A stretch of 64,000 nucleotides of DNA from Oscillospiraceae bacterium (GTDB taxonomy: Bacteria > Bacillota > Clostridia > Oscillospirales > Oscillospiraceae). A model generated the notes under the pieces. The model was not told the origin of the DNA and searched no databases. It saw only the letters and a list, made by a program, of their open reading frames with translations. The position numbers and the translations under genes were made by a program. This document shows, piece after piece, positions 16,071-24,950 of this stretch; position 1 is the first letter of the stretch; each line of letters opens with the position of its first letter. The stretch lies in the NCBI GenBank assembly GCA_022800525.1, contig JAAWQM010000001.1:1-64000 (forward strand), given 5' to 3'.

Positions 16071-17002
16071 ACAGGCAGCCAGCCATAGATATTCAAATGG
16101 GCCAGACTTCCGAAGCCGCTGTCGTCCAGAAGAACATAGCTGTGGGAGACGGGGTCCTCCCCTTCCGGGACGCTGTAGACGGCGCGTTCCGTGCCGTCCA
16201 GGCTGGTCTCCTCCACCAGCAGCCAAGCGGTTTCTGGCTGGCAATAGACCTCTGTGCGGTCGTTCTGGAGAGGCAGGTCCTCGGATTGGACAATCTGATT
16301 GGAGCTGTCAAACTGGGTTACCACCAGCCGGTCCAGCCGGGGGACTGTCTTGATAGCCACCGTCACAGAAACCGTTTCATCCTGGACGGTCTTGCCGTTT
16401 TCGTGTCTGGTACGGGTTTCCGTCTGGGTCTTGGACATGGGGCCGTTGGTGGAATCGCCGTAGCCATTGAGATAGACGCGCCCGTCCGCCGTCTGGTACA
16501 CGTTATAATAACGCCAGATGGTCCCGTCCGTATAGGGGTCCCAGTCCGTGGCTCCCAGAGGCGGTCCGAAATGGACTGCGCCGCTGAGGGTGATGGAGGT
16601 ACCCTCGTCTGTGTACGCGAGTGTATTCGCGTTGTCGTGTTCATCCATGTTGGAGATGATGGCGGTATAGTGGCTGCGCACCTCATCTTCCCCCTCAATA
16701 TAGAACAGGCTGTACCCGTTTTCCATCCCGGGGAAGGTGTAATTCCCGACCTCGTCTTCCACAGCGAACAGTACTTCCTGTGGAAAACTCAATACGCCGA
16801 ATTTGCCCGTCTCCATTTGGGTGGAGCCATATTCCTCCAGATTGGGGTTGTCATAGAAATCGCTGGCATAGCCCTGAGTGGGCACCACATAGAGCCCCAC
16901 CCAGCGGTCCCCGGCCTCCGGATGGTCTTCCGCCCGCGCCAGGGAGCAGCCTGCCAGCAGCAGCGCGGCAAGAGCCAGCAGAAGGAATTTACTTCTTCTC
17001 AT
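16058..17002 (-). CDS. Putative lipoprotein of unknown function
   Basis: A 314-residue exported protein with a lipobox: MRRSKFLLLALAALLLAGC, Cys19. The rest is acidic and beta-rich with no family I recognise; segments such as GDRWVGLYVVPTQGYASDFYD near the N-terminus and IWRYYNVYQTADGRVYLNGYG in the middle suggest an extracellular beta domain. The start at 17002 overlaps the XRE regulator stop by 14 bases, so it is translationally coupled to the DUF2975/XRE operon and probably made with it. Confidence 0.7.
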   Translation of the reverse strand: MRRSKFLLLALAALLLAGCSLARAEDHPEAGDRWVGLYVVPTQGYASDFYDNPNLEEYGSTQMETGKFGVLSFPQEVLFAVEDEVGNYTFPGMENGYSLFYIEGEDEVRSHYTAIISNMDEHDNANTLAYTDEGTSITLSGAVHFGPPLGATDWDPYTDGTIWRYYNVYQTADGRVYLNGYGDSTNGPMSKTQTETRTRHENGKTVQDETVSVTVAIKTVPRLDRLVVTQFDSSNQIVQSEDLPLQNDRTEVYCQPETAWLLVEETSLDGTERAVYSVPEGEDPVSHSYVLLDDSGFGSLAHLNIYGWLPVQPR

Positions 17003-17219
17003 TGTTGTCCTCCAGTCTTCCGTCAAAGCGCAGGATGTCCCCCACGCCGCAGTCCAGATAGTAGCATATTTTGTTGATGGTATGGAACCGTACGCCGTTG
17101 GCCTTGCCGGAGCGGAGGATGGACAGATTGGCCTCGGTGATGCCCACCTTGGCGCACAGCTCCTTGCCGGTCATGTTCCGGGCCTTCAGCGCCTCGTCCA
17201 GATGTACGGTAATGGCCAT
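16989..17219 (-). CDS. Small XRE-family regulator (YozG-like)
   Basis: A 76-residue stand-alone helix-turn-helix protein: LDEALKARNMTGKELCAKVGITEANLSILRSGKANGV is the XRE fold, with a short acidic tail. Proteins of this type are regularly encoded next to DUF2975 membrane proteins, as here. It probably represses the operon through the two palindromes in the promoter 1 kb upstream. A 14-bp hairpin lies between it and the DUF2975 gene. Confidence 0.85.
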   Translation of the reverse strand: MAITVHLDEALKARNMTGKELCAKVGITEANLSILRSGKANGVRFHTINKICYYLDCGVGDILRFDGRLEDNNEKK

Positions 17220-17270
17220 GTCACACTCCTGAGCGAAACAAAGTTTCGCGGCAAAAAGTTTTTCTTTTTG

Positions 17271-17302
17271 ATACTTTTTCTTTGTTCACAAAGAAAAAGT
17301 AT
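17271..17302. repeat. Perfect 14-bp hairpin in the DUF2975-XRE gap
   Basis: ATACTTTTTCTTTG (17271-17284), loop TTCA, complement 17289-17302. It may attenuate transcription or stabilise mRNA ends. The ACTTTTnnnTTTG/CAAAnnnAAAAGT design resembles the hairpin at 29550-29579, suggesting one repeat family. Confidence 0.6.
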
Positions 17303-17308
17303 GACTGC

Positions 17309-18217
17309 CTAAATAATGCTCTCATTTTCATCGCTGACGGCCTTGGCGCGCCGGAGGTACCGGCACAGCAGGTCCAGCGATACGGCCAGCAGTACCGTGA
17401 CCAGGGGGAAGGACACGCTGAAATTCATAGTCCTCAGTACGGGAAGCAGCGCCATCTGCGCCAGGTTTCCCGCGACGCATACCAGCAGCGAGGCGGCGGC
17501 TACCTGTCCGCAGCGGCGGCTGAGCTGTTCCGCCAGGGCAACTGTGTCCTCGGCAAAGGGATCAGCTTCCAGCATCCGGGCCAGCTTTCCGCCCCACAGC
17601 AGCATGGCGCAGCCCAGCAGCGTGGGGATGAGGTCCGCAATGGCAAGAAAGATGACAGCGGCATTGGTAGGCCATAGGACCACGCCGGGGGCAGTATTGC
17701 CTGCGGCGGCGGCGTGGATTTTCTCCAGCGCAGCCGCGCCCTGGCTCCAGGCGGCCAGCCAGCCAAGGATTACCGCCGAACATTTCAGCAGCCGCTCCAG
17801 GGTCTGCCCCAGGGAGGGGCTGTTTTCCATGCGCATCATCCAGCGGAGGATGGCCCAGGCCAGCAATGTGGCGCAGAGGCTTCCGCCCACCGCGAGAGCG
17901 ATCATTTGTCCGGCTGGATACTCGGCGGATACCAGCGTGGGGTTCACCAGCAGGTATAATCCGGCGAAGATTTCCGCCGCCATCAGCGGCAGCAGCCAGT
18001 CCCACTTGCACCGGGGCCGCCACAGCAGTCCCAGCGATGGGAGGGCAGTCAGGGCCAATACCACCGCCCAGGCGGCGGCGTTGCCTCCCGGGCTGGACAG
18101 GGACCAGGAGCGCAGCTGTTCCCCCAGCCAGGTGAGGGCGCTTGCCGGCAGCAGCGCCGGCAGGCAGACAAGGAGGATCATACCCGCCGTCCCGGCGGGG
18201 AGGTGCATTTTCTTCAT
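17309..18217 (-). CDS. DUF2975-type membrane protein
   Basis: A 302-residue integral membrane protein with about eight hydrophobic segments. The C-terminal half shows the DUF2975 pattern (ANRLADLIPTLLGCAML-like helix, EADPFAEDTVALAEQLSRRCGQVAAASLL, then SVSFPLVTVLLAVSLDLLCRYLRRA). Function is unknown; the family is almost always paired with a small XRE regulator, found here 89 bases downstream. It is the first gene of a three-gene minus-strand operon driven by a promoter overlapped by two palindromes. Confidence 0.78.
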   Translation of the reverse strand: MKKMHLPAGTAGMILLVCLPALLPASALTWLGEQLRSWSLSSPGGNAAAWAVVLALTALPSLGLLWRPRCKWDWLLPLMAAEIFAGLYLLVNPTLVSAEYPAGQMIALAVGGSLCATLLAWAILRWMMRMENSPSLGQTLERLLKCSAVILGWLAAWSQGAAALEKIHAAAAGNTAPGVVLWPTNAAVIFLAIADLIPTLLGCAMLLWGGKLARMLEADPFAEDTVALAEQLSRRCGQVAAASLLVCVAGNLAQMALLPVLRTMNFSVSFPLVTVLLAVSLDLLCRYLRRAKAVSDENESII

Positions 18218-18237
18218 GGTGGATACCTCTTTCCGGA

Positions 18238-18290
18238 ATTATTGTTTTACAATAATCAGTATAACGCAAAAATTATCGTTTGTCAATAAT
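18238..18290 (-). promoter_or_regulatory. Sigma-A promoter with two 19-bp operator palindromes
   Basis: On the minus strand TTGACA lies at 18286-18281 and TATACT at 18263-18258, with a 17-base spacer. Two related palindromes overlap it: ATTATTGTTTTACAATAAT at 18238-18256 (8-base arms) and ATTATCGTTTGTCAATAAT at 18272-18290 (one mismatch). Their centres are 34 bases apart, about three helical turns, one on the -35 and one over the start site. This is a classic repressor layout; the downstream XRE protein is the obvious candidate. Confidence 0.8.
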
Positions 18291-18387
18291 TTTTCTGCCG
18301 CCCACCCTATACATCTCCGCCGGAAGAACGCCATCGTCCGGCGGAGATGCTGTTTTGAGTACAATGCTGTGTTGGAAGAAATTTGTG

Positions 18388-19401
18388 TCAGCAGGATTCT
18401 CCTTTGATAAACTTCGCCTGAAAAATGATATGCTGGTGTTTCCGCTTCCCGCCAATCAGATCAAACAGCAGGTCGGAAACAAATTCCACCATATCCTCCC
18501 GCGGCTGCTCAAAGGTGGTCACGGATGGGATACAGTGCTCCACCCCGCCTGTGCCGTCAAAGCTGATAACCGCTACGTCCTTCCCCGGCGTCCTGCCGGC
18601 ATCGTGGATGGCGCGGAGGATGCCGGGCGCGATATAATCCGTCACGCTGCACACCGCCGTCGTGTCCGGATGACTGGCCAGATACTCCGACACCGCCAGA
18701 TATGCCTTCTTCCCATCATAATCGCTTTGCAGGAAGGCGTTCAGGCAGTCCTCCAGCTCATGCTTGCGCAGTACGGCCCGGTAAGCTTCGGCGCGGACTC
18801 CGTAAACGCTGTTGTCCATATGGGAGGAAATCACGGTGCAGATTTTTTTGTGCCCCTGCCGGATCAGGTAGCTCATCTGCGCGGAGGCGGCGTCGTAGTG
18901 GTTGACCTGGACGCTGGAGTAGCGGGCATTCTCCGCGGGCAGAGGGAGGACCGTATTGACAAAGATCGCCGGACATCCCAGCGTGTCCATCTGATCCGCG
19001 GACAAATCCTCAAAATTGCCGCCGACGTAGATAAGGGCTGTGAGCTTGTTTGTGGAGGCGTAAGAGGCCAGCTCCTGGAACTTTTCCCACTTGTCCTGCC
19101 GGTAGAAGTTGTCATGGAAGGCGAAAATCGTATATCCGGCGTTGTAGACGTGCCGCGAAAAAATGTGCTCCATATAGGAGTAAAGTGGGTTGAACACACT
19201 TTCAAGAAAAATGCCAACCCGCGTGTTGGCGGGAGAGGACCTCCCGCCGCGCAGATTGGCGGCGGGATCGTACTGATTTGCCTCAATCACCTGCATGACG
19301 TGCTGCCGGGTGGATTCGCTGATCTCCGGGTAGTTATTAAGAACCTTGGACACTGTGCCCGGGGTGACCTTCGCTATCCTAGCAATATCCCTGATATTCA
19401 T
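18388..19401 (-). CDS. LacI-family transcriptional regulator
   Basis: A 337-residue regulator with an N-terminal LacI helix-turn-helix and hinge (MNIRDIARIAKVTPGTVSKVLNNYPEIS, then VIEANQYDP) and a periplasmic-binding-protein-like sensor domain. It lies 12 bases downstream of the PHP phosphoesterase gene in one operon and is divergent from a sugar ABC importer, so it most likely controls both in response to the imported sugar or a derivative. Confidence 0.92.
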   Translation of the reverse strand: MNIRDIARIAKVTPGTVSKVLNNYPEISESTRQHVMQVIEANQYDPAANLRGGRSSPANTRVGIFLESVFNPLYSYMEHIFSRHVYNAGYTIFAFHDNFYRQDKWEKFQELASYASTNKLTALIYVGGNFEDLSADQMDTLGCPAIFVNTVLPLPAENARYSSVQVNHYDAASAQMSYLIRQGHKKICTVISSHMDNSVYGVRAEAYRAVLRKHELEDCLNAFLQSDYDGKKAYLAVSEYLASHPDTTAVCSVTDYIAPGILRAIHDAGRTPGKDVAVISFDGTGGVEHCIPSVTTFEQPREDMVEFVSDLLFDLIGGKRKHQHIIFQAKFIKGESC

Positions 19402-19413
19402 GACCGTTCACCA

Positions 19414-20211
19414 TCAACCTTTTTTGATCCCCAGTCCCTCGACGATCTCCAGGGGAGTAATTCCCCAATCCTGAAGCATCTCCCTGGCGGCGGGCATACA
19501 GCTATCCCAGACCTGCGCGGGTTCATGGCAGTCAGAACCGATGACAACCGGAACGCCGGCTTTCGCCGCCTTTTCCCAGAACTTCTGATGGGGATACATC
19601 AGGCGCGGGCCGTCGGGATAATCATGAATCCCCCGGCGCAGGCCATTGGCGTTGAACTCCAGGATGACGCCGGTACGCACGGCGGCGTCAATAATGAGCT
19701 CTGAGGCCCTGTCGCAGTTCCGGTCCCATGGAAATTTTCCGAGGGTGAAGATATCCGGATGAGCCACAATCCGGAAGCAGCCGGTTTCCACCGCCGCCCC
19801 CACCGCTCTGGCATAGTCCAGGTAGTCCTCCGTGCTCCGCGCGAAATAGATGTTGCGCAGCTCTCCGTGGGCGTCCAGATAAAAGTGTTCCCCCAGGAGC
19901 AGGTAATCCAGCTTCTCCTTCACAAGAAGCTCCTCATAATAGGACTGATATTTGGGCATATACTCGATTTCAAGACCTTTATAAAGGATTATATCAGAAA
20001 TATATTCCTGGGTCAACCGGTCAATGGCGGTGATGTAGTCCTGCAGTTCACCATAGGGCATCCGCAGGCCGAAGTCGTGGTCAGGAAAGGGGGCGTGGTC
20101 AGAAAAGCCCAGAACGGAGACGCCGGCTTTGATCGCCTCCAATATGTATTCACGCTCGGTCCCCTGAGCGTGGAGACAGCGCTGTGTGTGCGTGTGGTAG
20201 TTTGCCTTCAT
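19414..20211 (-). CDS. PHP-domain phosphoesterase (histidinol-phosphatase-like)
   Basis: A 265-residue protein of the PHP superfamily: N-terminal NYHTHTQRCLHA, GFSDHAPF, GLEIEYM, LLLGEHF, AHPDIFT and the C-terminal GSDCHEP supply the tri-metal ligands. Length and order match HisK-type histidinol-phosphate phosphatases, but no his genes are near. Being co-transcribed with a LacI regulator and divergent from a sugar importer makes a sugar-phosphate or related phosphoester a better guess. The promoter is at 20301-20329. Confidence 0.8.
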   Translation of the reverse strand: MKANYHTHTQRCLHAQGTEREYILEAIKAGVSVLGFSDHAPFPDHDFGLRMPYGELQDYITAIDRLTQEYISDIILYKGLEIEYMPKYQSYYEELLVKEKLDYLLLGEHFYLDAHGELRNIYFARSTEDYLDYARAVGAAVETGCFRIVAHPDIFTLGKFPWDRNCDRASELIIDAAVRTGVILEFNANGLRRGIHDYPDGPRLMYPHQKFWEKAAKAGVPVVIGSDCHEPAQVWDSCMPAAREMLQDWGITPLEIVEGLGIKKG

Positions 20212-20300
20212 TACATTCTCCCTTCTGCCGGAAGGCCCGGCTCATAAGAGTCACGAAACAGGAAAGAAACAGAAAAGAAACATATCAGCAGATACATGCT

Positions 20301-20329
20301 ATTATAGCCACACGCAAACCCGATGTCAA
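20301..20329 (-). promoter_or_regulatory. Sigma-A promoter of the PHP-lacI operon
   Basis: Minus-strand TTGACA (20329-20324), 17 bases, TATAAT (20306-20301): a consensus match at both hexamers. Confidence 0.85.
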
Positions 20330-20373
20330 TAAAAACAATTTCAAAAATTATAGATAATTCACAAAAAATCAGG

Positions 20374-20442
20374 TTGACACCGGAAACAACCAGTGCTATA
20401 CTTACTCGTGTAAAAGCGAAACAGACGATATATTGTTTCGCT
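20374..20442 (+). promoter_or_regulatory. Sugar importer promoter with a candidate LacI operator
   Basis: TTGACA (20374-20379), 17 bases, TATACT (20397-20402). Just past the start site is an inverted repeat AGCGAAACA (20415-20423) and TGTTTCGCT (20434-20442), arms of nine bases with a ten-base gap. Position fits a roadblock or repressor site for the divergent LacI protein. The wide gap is unusual for LacI operators, so a transcript hairpin is the alternative. Confidence 0.65.
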
Positions 20443-20473
20443 GACACAAAACAGAAAAGAGGAGAAGACAAAC

Positions 20474-21766
20474 ATGAAAAAGAAGACGTTAGCCCTGCTG
20501 CTGGCCTGCTGCATGACGCTTGGTCTGCTGTCTGCCTGCGGCGGCAACAACAATCCACCTGCTGGCGACGGCCCGACTCAGCCCTCCGCCTCTGACGGCC
20601 AGCCTCAAAGCCCCGGCGCAGAGCCGGAAAAGGTCAGCCTCACCGTCTGGAGTCCCTCCGAGGACCAGAACCCCGACCTGGGCGCCTGGCTCGTGACCAT
20701 GTGCGACCAGTTCAATGAGCTGCATCCCGAGTGGGACATCACCTTCGAGTATGGCGTATGCACAGAGTCCGAGGCCAAGAGTCTGGTGCCGCAGGATGTA
20801 GACAAGGCTGCCGACGTGTTCGTCTTCAGCTCCACCGGTCTGGAGAACCTCTGCCAGGCCAACGCCATCACCGAGTGGGGCGGCTCCTACATGCAGGCTG
20901 TCCAGGAGAATTACCCCAAGTCCCTGGTGGACACCCTCTACTATGAGGGCGGACTGTTCGGCGTTCCCATCACCACAAATACATACTTCATGTACTATGA
21001 CAAGAGCGTCTATTCCGAGGAGGACGTGAAGAGCCTGGACACCATGCTGGAGAAGGGAAAGGTGGCCTATCCGCTCAACGACGGCTATTACCTCGCCGCT
21101 TTCTATCTGGCTGCCAATGAGGGCGCCTTCTTCGGCCCTGACGGGGCCGACCGTGAAGCGGGCGTTACGCTGAATGACGAGAGCGCCGTGGCTGTGACCA
21201 ACACACTGGTGGATCTGGTGGCGAATCCCAACTTCATCGTCGCCAGCCCCTCTGACGCCATCGCAATGATGCGCGAGGGCAACTGCAGCGCGTATGTCTG
21301 CGGCACCTGGCAGGCCGCGCAGACCGAGGAGGCCCTGGGCGAGAACTACGGCGTCGCCATGCTCCCCACAGTGAAGATCAATGGTACGGATACCCAGATC
21401 CGCCCCTTCACCTCCTCCAAGGCGATGGGCGTCAAGTCCAGCACCCAGTATCCCGAGGTCTCCCTGAATCTGGCGCTGTATCTGGCCGGGTATGACTCTC
21501 AGAAGTACCACTATGAGACCAGAGGCTACGTCCCCTGTGAGAACGCGCTGGTGGATGAGGTGCAGAACGATGTCATCTGCCGGGTGGATTCCGCCACTGT
21601 CAGCGAGATTGCCGTGCCGCGCGGCTCCTTCACGGAGATGTCCTTCTTCTGGACTCCCGCGGAGAGCATGGGCAACGAGCTGCGGGACGGCACCGTGACC
21701 CACGACAACGCCGCAGAAAAGACCGAGGCCTTCCACGCCGCTTCCAACACCTCCGGTGTGAACTGA
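20474..21766 (+). CDS. Extracellular sugar-binding lipoprotein of an ABC importer
   Basis: A 430-residue lipoprotein: MKKKTLALLLACCMTLGLLSAC is the signal with lipobox Cys22, followed by a Gly/Asn/Pro-rich tether and a family 1 solute-binding fold (VSLTVWSPSEDQN ... GVPITTNTYFMYYDKSVY ... PFTSSKAMGVKS). It resembles maltose/maltodextrin-type binding proteins. It is the first gene of the importer operon, with two permeases next; no dedicated ATPase is present, so a shared MsmX-like ATPase elsewhere is likely. Confidence 0.9.
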   Translation: MKKKTLALLLACCMTLGLLSACGGNNNPPAGDGPTQPSASDGQPQSPGAEPEKVSLTVWSPSEDQNPDLGAWLVTMCDQFNELHPEWDITFEYGVCTESEAKSLVPQDVDKAADVFVFSSTGLENLCQANAITEWGGSYMQAVQENYPKSLVDTLYYEGGLFGVPITTNTYFMYYDKSVYSEEDVKSLDTMLEKGKVAYPLNDGYYLAAFYLAANEGAFFGPDGADREAGVTLNDESAVAVTNTLVDLVANPNFIVASPSDAIAMMREGNCSAYVCGTWQAAQTEEALGENYGVAMLPTVKINGTDTQIRPFTSSKAMGVKSSTQYPEVSLNLALYLAGYDSQKYHYETRGYVPCENALVDEVQNDVICRVDSATVSEIAVPRGSFTEMSFFWTPAESMGNELRDGTVTHDNAAEKTEAFHAASNTSGVN

Positions 21767-21806
21767 CGGCGCAGCTGTGTATGAATGTGATATAGGGGGC
21801 TGAATT

Positions 21807-23168
21807 ATGTTAGAAAGAGGATACCCCGAAAGAGAAATCACAGCGCTGGACGCCCTGAAGAGCGGTTCCCTGGCGGTCCGGCTGTCCGCCGTCATCTGGG
21901 GGCTGGGCTGCCTGGTCAGAAGGCAGTTTGTCAAGGGCGCGTGTTATCTTCTGATTGAAGCTGCGATTATCTTCTACATGGCGGACGCCGGATTCTATAA
22001 TCTGGGCAAGCTGATCACCCTGGGCGACGTGGAGCAGCAGAAAATCTGGAACGAGGCCAGAAGCCTCTATGAGTATGTGGACGGCGACCGCTCTCTTGTG
22101 ATCCTGCTGTACGGCATCATTACCCTCGCTGTTGTCCTGTGCGGCGTACTGATGATCCGCATTTCCCTGCGCAGCGCCTATGCGGCGGAGCTGGAGCGCC
22201 GCCGCGCGGGGCGGGCGCTCACCTTCCGGCAGGAGGCTGCGGCGCTGTTTGACGCCAACCTGCACAGAACGCTGCTGTTTCTCCCCCTTTTGGGCATCCT
22301 GGCCTTCACCGTCCTTCCGCTGCTCTTTATGACCAGCATGGCTTTTACCAACTACAGCGTTCTCAACGACAAGCTGGTGCTGTTCGACTGGGTGGGCGTG
22401 GATAACTTCCAGCGTATGCTCAACCTGAGCGGCGATCTGGGCAAGACCTTCTGGCCGGTGCTGGGCTGGACGCTGTGCTGGGCCATTATCGCCACCTTCT
22501 CCAACTACTTTATCGGTCTGATCCTCACCCTGTTCATTAACTGGAAGGAGATCCGGGGCAAGAAGTTCTGGCGCTTCTGCTTTGTGCTGACCGTGGCCGT
22601 ACCCCATTTCGTCACGCTGCTGATTATCCGCCAGATGCTTCAGCCCACCGGCGCGGTGAACGTGCTGCTGCAGAACATGGGCGCCATCAGTTCGCCTCTG
22701 CCCTTCTTCACGGACACCACATGGGCCAGAACTGCCGTCATTCTCATTAACATCTGGGTAGGCGTACCCTATGTGCTGCTGCAAATGACAGGCATTTTGC
22801 AGAACATCCCGCCGGAGCTGTATGAGGCCGCCCGGGTGGACGGCGCCAATCCGGTGGTCATGTTCTTCAAGATTACCCTGCCCTATGTGCTGTTTGTCAC
22901 CACGCCGTACCTCATTACCACCTTCACAGGAAACATCAACAACTTCAACGTGATCTTCCTGACCAGCCAGGGGCTGCCCCGGGCGGTGGAATCCACGGCG
23001 GGCAGTACGGACCTGCTGATCACCTGGCTGTACAAGCTGACCATCGATAACCGGTACTACGACGTAGGCGCGGTCATCGGCATCATGACCTTTGTCTCGC
23101 TGAGCATTGTGTCCCTGCTGACCTTCCGGTTCAGCGGATCGTACAAGGATGAGGAGGGCTTCCGATGA
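21807..23168 (+). CDS. MalF-like sugar ABC permease
   Basis: A 453-residue permease. A cytoplasmic and two-helix N-terminal extension (about 140 residues) precedes the six-helix core, as in the longer MalF proteins. The EAA loop for ATPase docking is visible as YEAARVDGANPVVMFFKITLP. It follows the binding protein by 40 bases and its stop overlaps the next permease as ATGA. Confidence 0.9.
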   Translation: MLERGYPEREITALDALKSGSLAVRLSAVIWGLGCLVRRQFVKGACYLLIEAAIIFYMADAGFYNLGKLITLGDVEQQKIWNEARSLYEYVDGDRSLVILLYGIITLAVVLCGVLMIRISLRSAYAAELERRRAGRALTFRQEAAALFDANLHRTLLFLPLLGILAFTVLPLLFMTSMAFTNYSVLNDKLVLFDWVGVDNFQRMLNLSGDLGKTFWPVLGWTLCWAIIATFSNYFIGLILTLFINWKEIRGKKFWRFCFVLTVAVPHFVTLLIIRQMLQPTGAVNVLLQNMGAISSPLPFFTDTTWARTAVILINIWVGVPYVLLQMTGILQNIPPELYEAARVDGANPVVMFFKITLPYVLFVTTPYLITTFTGNINNFNVIFLTSQGLPRAVESTAGSTDLLITWLYKLTIDNRYYDVGAVIGIMTFVSLSIVSLLTFRFSGSYKDEEGFR

Positions 23169-24046
23169 GCAATGAAATGACCGCGCGGAAAAACAAGAAG
23201 CCGCTGGGCAGGCGGATTTTGATTGCGCTGGCCCATGTGCTGCTGGCTATCCTGGCCTTTATCTGGCTGATCCCCATTTTGTGGGTCGTCATGACCAGCT
23301 TCCGGGGTACTCAGGGGTCCTACAGCTCCACCTTCTTCCCCACGGTGTACTCTCTGGACAACTATATCAAGCTGTTTACCGACTTCTCCGTGTTCAACTT
23401 CCCGCAGATGCTGGGAAACACGCTGATAATCGCCGTGGCGAACTGCCTGATCTCCACCTTTTTTGTCGTGTCGGTGGCCTATACCCTCTCCCGCCTGCGG
23501 TTCAAGGCCAGAAAGCCTCTGATGAGCGCCGCCATGGTCATCAAGCTGTTTCCCGGCTTCATGTCCATGATTGCCGTGTACTACATCATCCGTATGCTGG
23601 GCTGGACGGACGGCCCCATGCTCCGGGTAGCCATGATCTGCGTCTACGCCGGCGGCGCGGGGGTGGAGTACCATATCGCCAAGGGCTTCTTCGACACGGT
23701 GCCCACGGCCCTGGACGAGGCGGCCCGTATTGACGGCGCAACAAACTGGCGGGTGCTGACCAGGATTATCATGCCCCTGAGCAAGCCCATTATTGTATAC
23801 ACCCTGCTGACCTCCTTTGCCGGTCCCTTCAAGGACTTCATGCTGGCCAAGGTGCTGTGCGGTCCCAGCAAGGACTACTACACCGTGGCGGTAGGCATGT
23901 ACCAGATGCTGGAGAAGGAGTATATTGACCAGTGGTTCTGCGCCTTCGCGGCGGCGGCGGTCATTATCTCCATCCCGATCGCCACCCTGTTCATGGCGAC
24001 CCAGAAATACTATGCCGAGGGCGTCAGCGGAGCCGTCAAGGGATAA
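23165..24046 (+). CDS. MalG-like sugar ABC permease
   Basis: A 293-residue six-helix permease with the EAA loop LDEAARIDGATNWRVLTRIIMPLSKP. It starts within the preceding permease stop (ATGA) and completes the importer membrane pair. The C-terminal YAEGVSGAVKG ending is typical of MalG. Confidence 0.92.
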   Translation: MSNEMTARKNKKPLGRRILIALAHVLLAILAFIWLIPILWVVMTSFRGTQGSYSSTFFPTVYSLDNYIKLFTDFSVFNFPQMLGNTLIIAVANCLISTFFVVSVAYTLSRLRFKARKPLMSAAMVIKLFPGFMSMIAVYYIIRMLGWTDGPMLRVAMICVYAGGAGVEYHIAKGFFDTVPTALDEAARIDGATNWRVLTRIIMPLSKPIIVYTLLTSFAGPFKDFMLAKVLCGPSKDYYTVAVGMYQMLEKEYIDQWFCAFAAAAVIISIPIATLFMATQKYYAEGVSGAVKG

Positions 24047-24099
24047 CGGCTCTGAGAAGCTGTATTCACGCATGTACCCGCAGGAAAGGACGTCTGGCT

Positions 24100-24888
24100 A
24101 TGGAGACAATCCGAGAAAAGAGCCTCCGCGAACGGCTTGCCCGCCGGTGGCTGAAGGTACCGGCGCAGTGGCTGAAATACGCCGCCTCTCTGCTGATGGC
24201 GCTGTCCGCCGCCAACACCATCCTTGTGAAAAACGCTGTAATCCGGCTGGATACCTACACGCAGGAGACCTTGATGGCCGCTATGGATGCCGACCGCCGG
24301 CTGCTGGGCTGGGTGGGGGCCGCGTCCGTTGTTGACGCATTGGCGGGACTGGCGGTGCCGCTGTTTGCCTTTCTGCTGGTGGAGGGGGCGCTGCATACCG
24401 CCAATTACCGCAGGTATCTGGCGCGGGCGGCGGTTACAGCGGTGATTGGGGAGCTTGCCTACGATTTTGCCATGACAGGACGGCTTCTGGATTTTTCCAG
24501 GCAGAGCCCTATGCTGGGGGTTGTTCTATGTCTGGTAATGCTGTACTTTATGCGCGGCGTGGAGAAACGGGAGACTGTGGACAAGGTCATTCTGCAAATT
24601 CTTCTGGCGCTGTGCGGCCTGTTCTGGGCGCTGCTGCTGCGGGCGGAGTACGCTGTGCCCATGGTACTTATGACATCGGTGTTTTACTGCTTCCGCTCCC
24701 ATCGGGCCGTTAAGCTGATTCTGGCGCTGATCTGCTGCCTGCAATATCCCCTTGCCCCTATGTCGTTTATCGCTCTGGCGTTTTACAATGGCAAGCGGGA
24801 GATGAAATGTCCTGCAGCAGCCTTTTATGTCTTCTATCCTGCGCACCTGCTGATTCTGGGCGTGGTGGGGCGTTATATCCTTGCCTGA
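24100..24888 (+). CDS. TraX-family membrane protein
   Basis: A 262-residue protein with about eight hydrophobic helices and the TraX/acyltransferase-like features LKYAASLLMALSAANTIL near the start and FYVFYPAHLLILGVVGRYIL at the end. In F plasmids TraX N-acetylates pilin; chromosomal Firmicute homologues are of unknown role and may acylate cell-surface molecules. The start at 24100 follows AGGAAAGGA; it lies 54 bases after the MalG gene and probably belongs to the same operon, hinting at handling of an acylated sugar or envelope glycan. Confidence 0.78.
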   Translation: METIREKSLRERLARRWLKVPAQWLKYAASLLMALSAANTILVKNAVIRLDTYTQETLMAAMDADRRLLGWVGAASVVDALAGLAVPLFAFLLVEGALHTANYRRYLARAAVTAVIGELAYDFAMTGRLLDFSRQSPMLGVVLCLVMLYFMRGVEKRETVDKVILQILLALCGLFWALLLRAEYAVPMVLMTSVFYCFRSHRAVKLILALICCLQYPLAPMSFIALAFYNGKREMKCPAAAFYVFYPAHLLILGVVGRYILA

Positions 24889-24950
24889 GTGGGGACAAGG
24901 GGGCATTTTCCGCCCTTGGAATGCTTTTGCTGCCTTCTCATTTCCATAAG

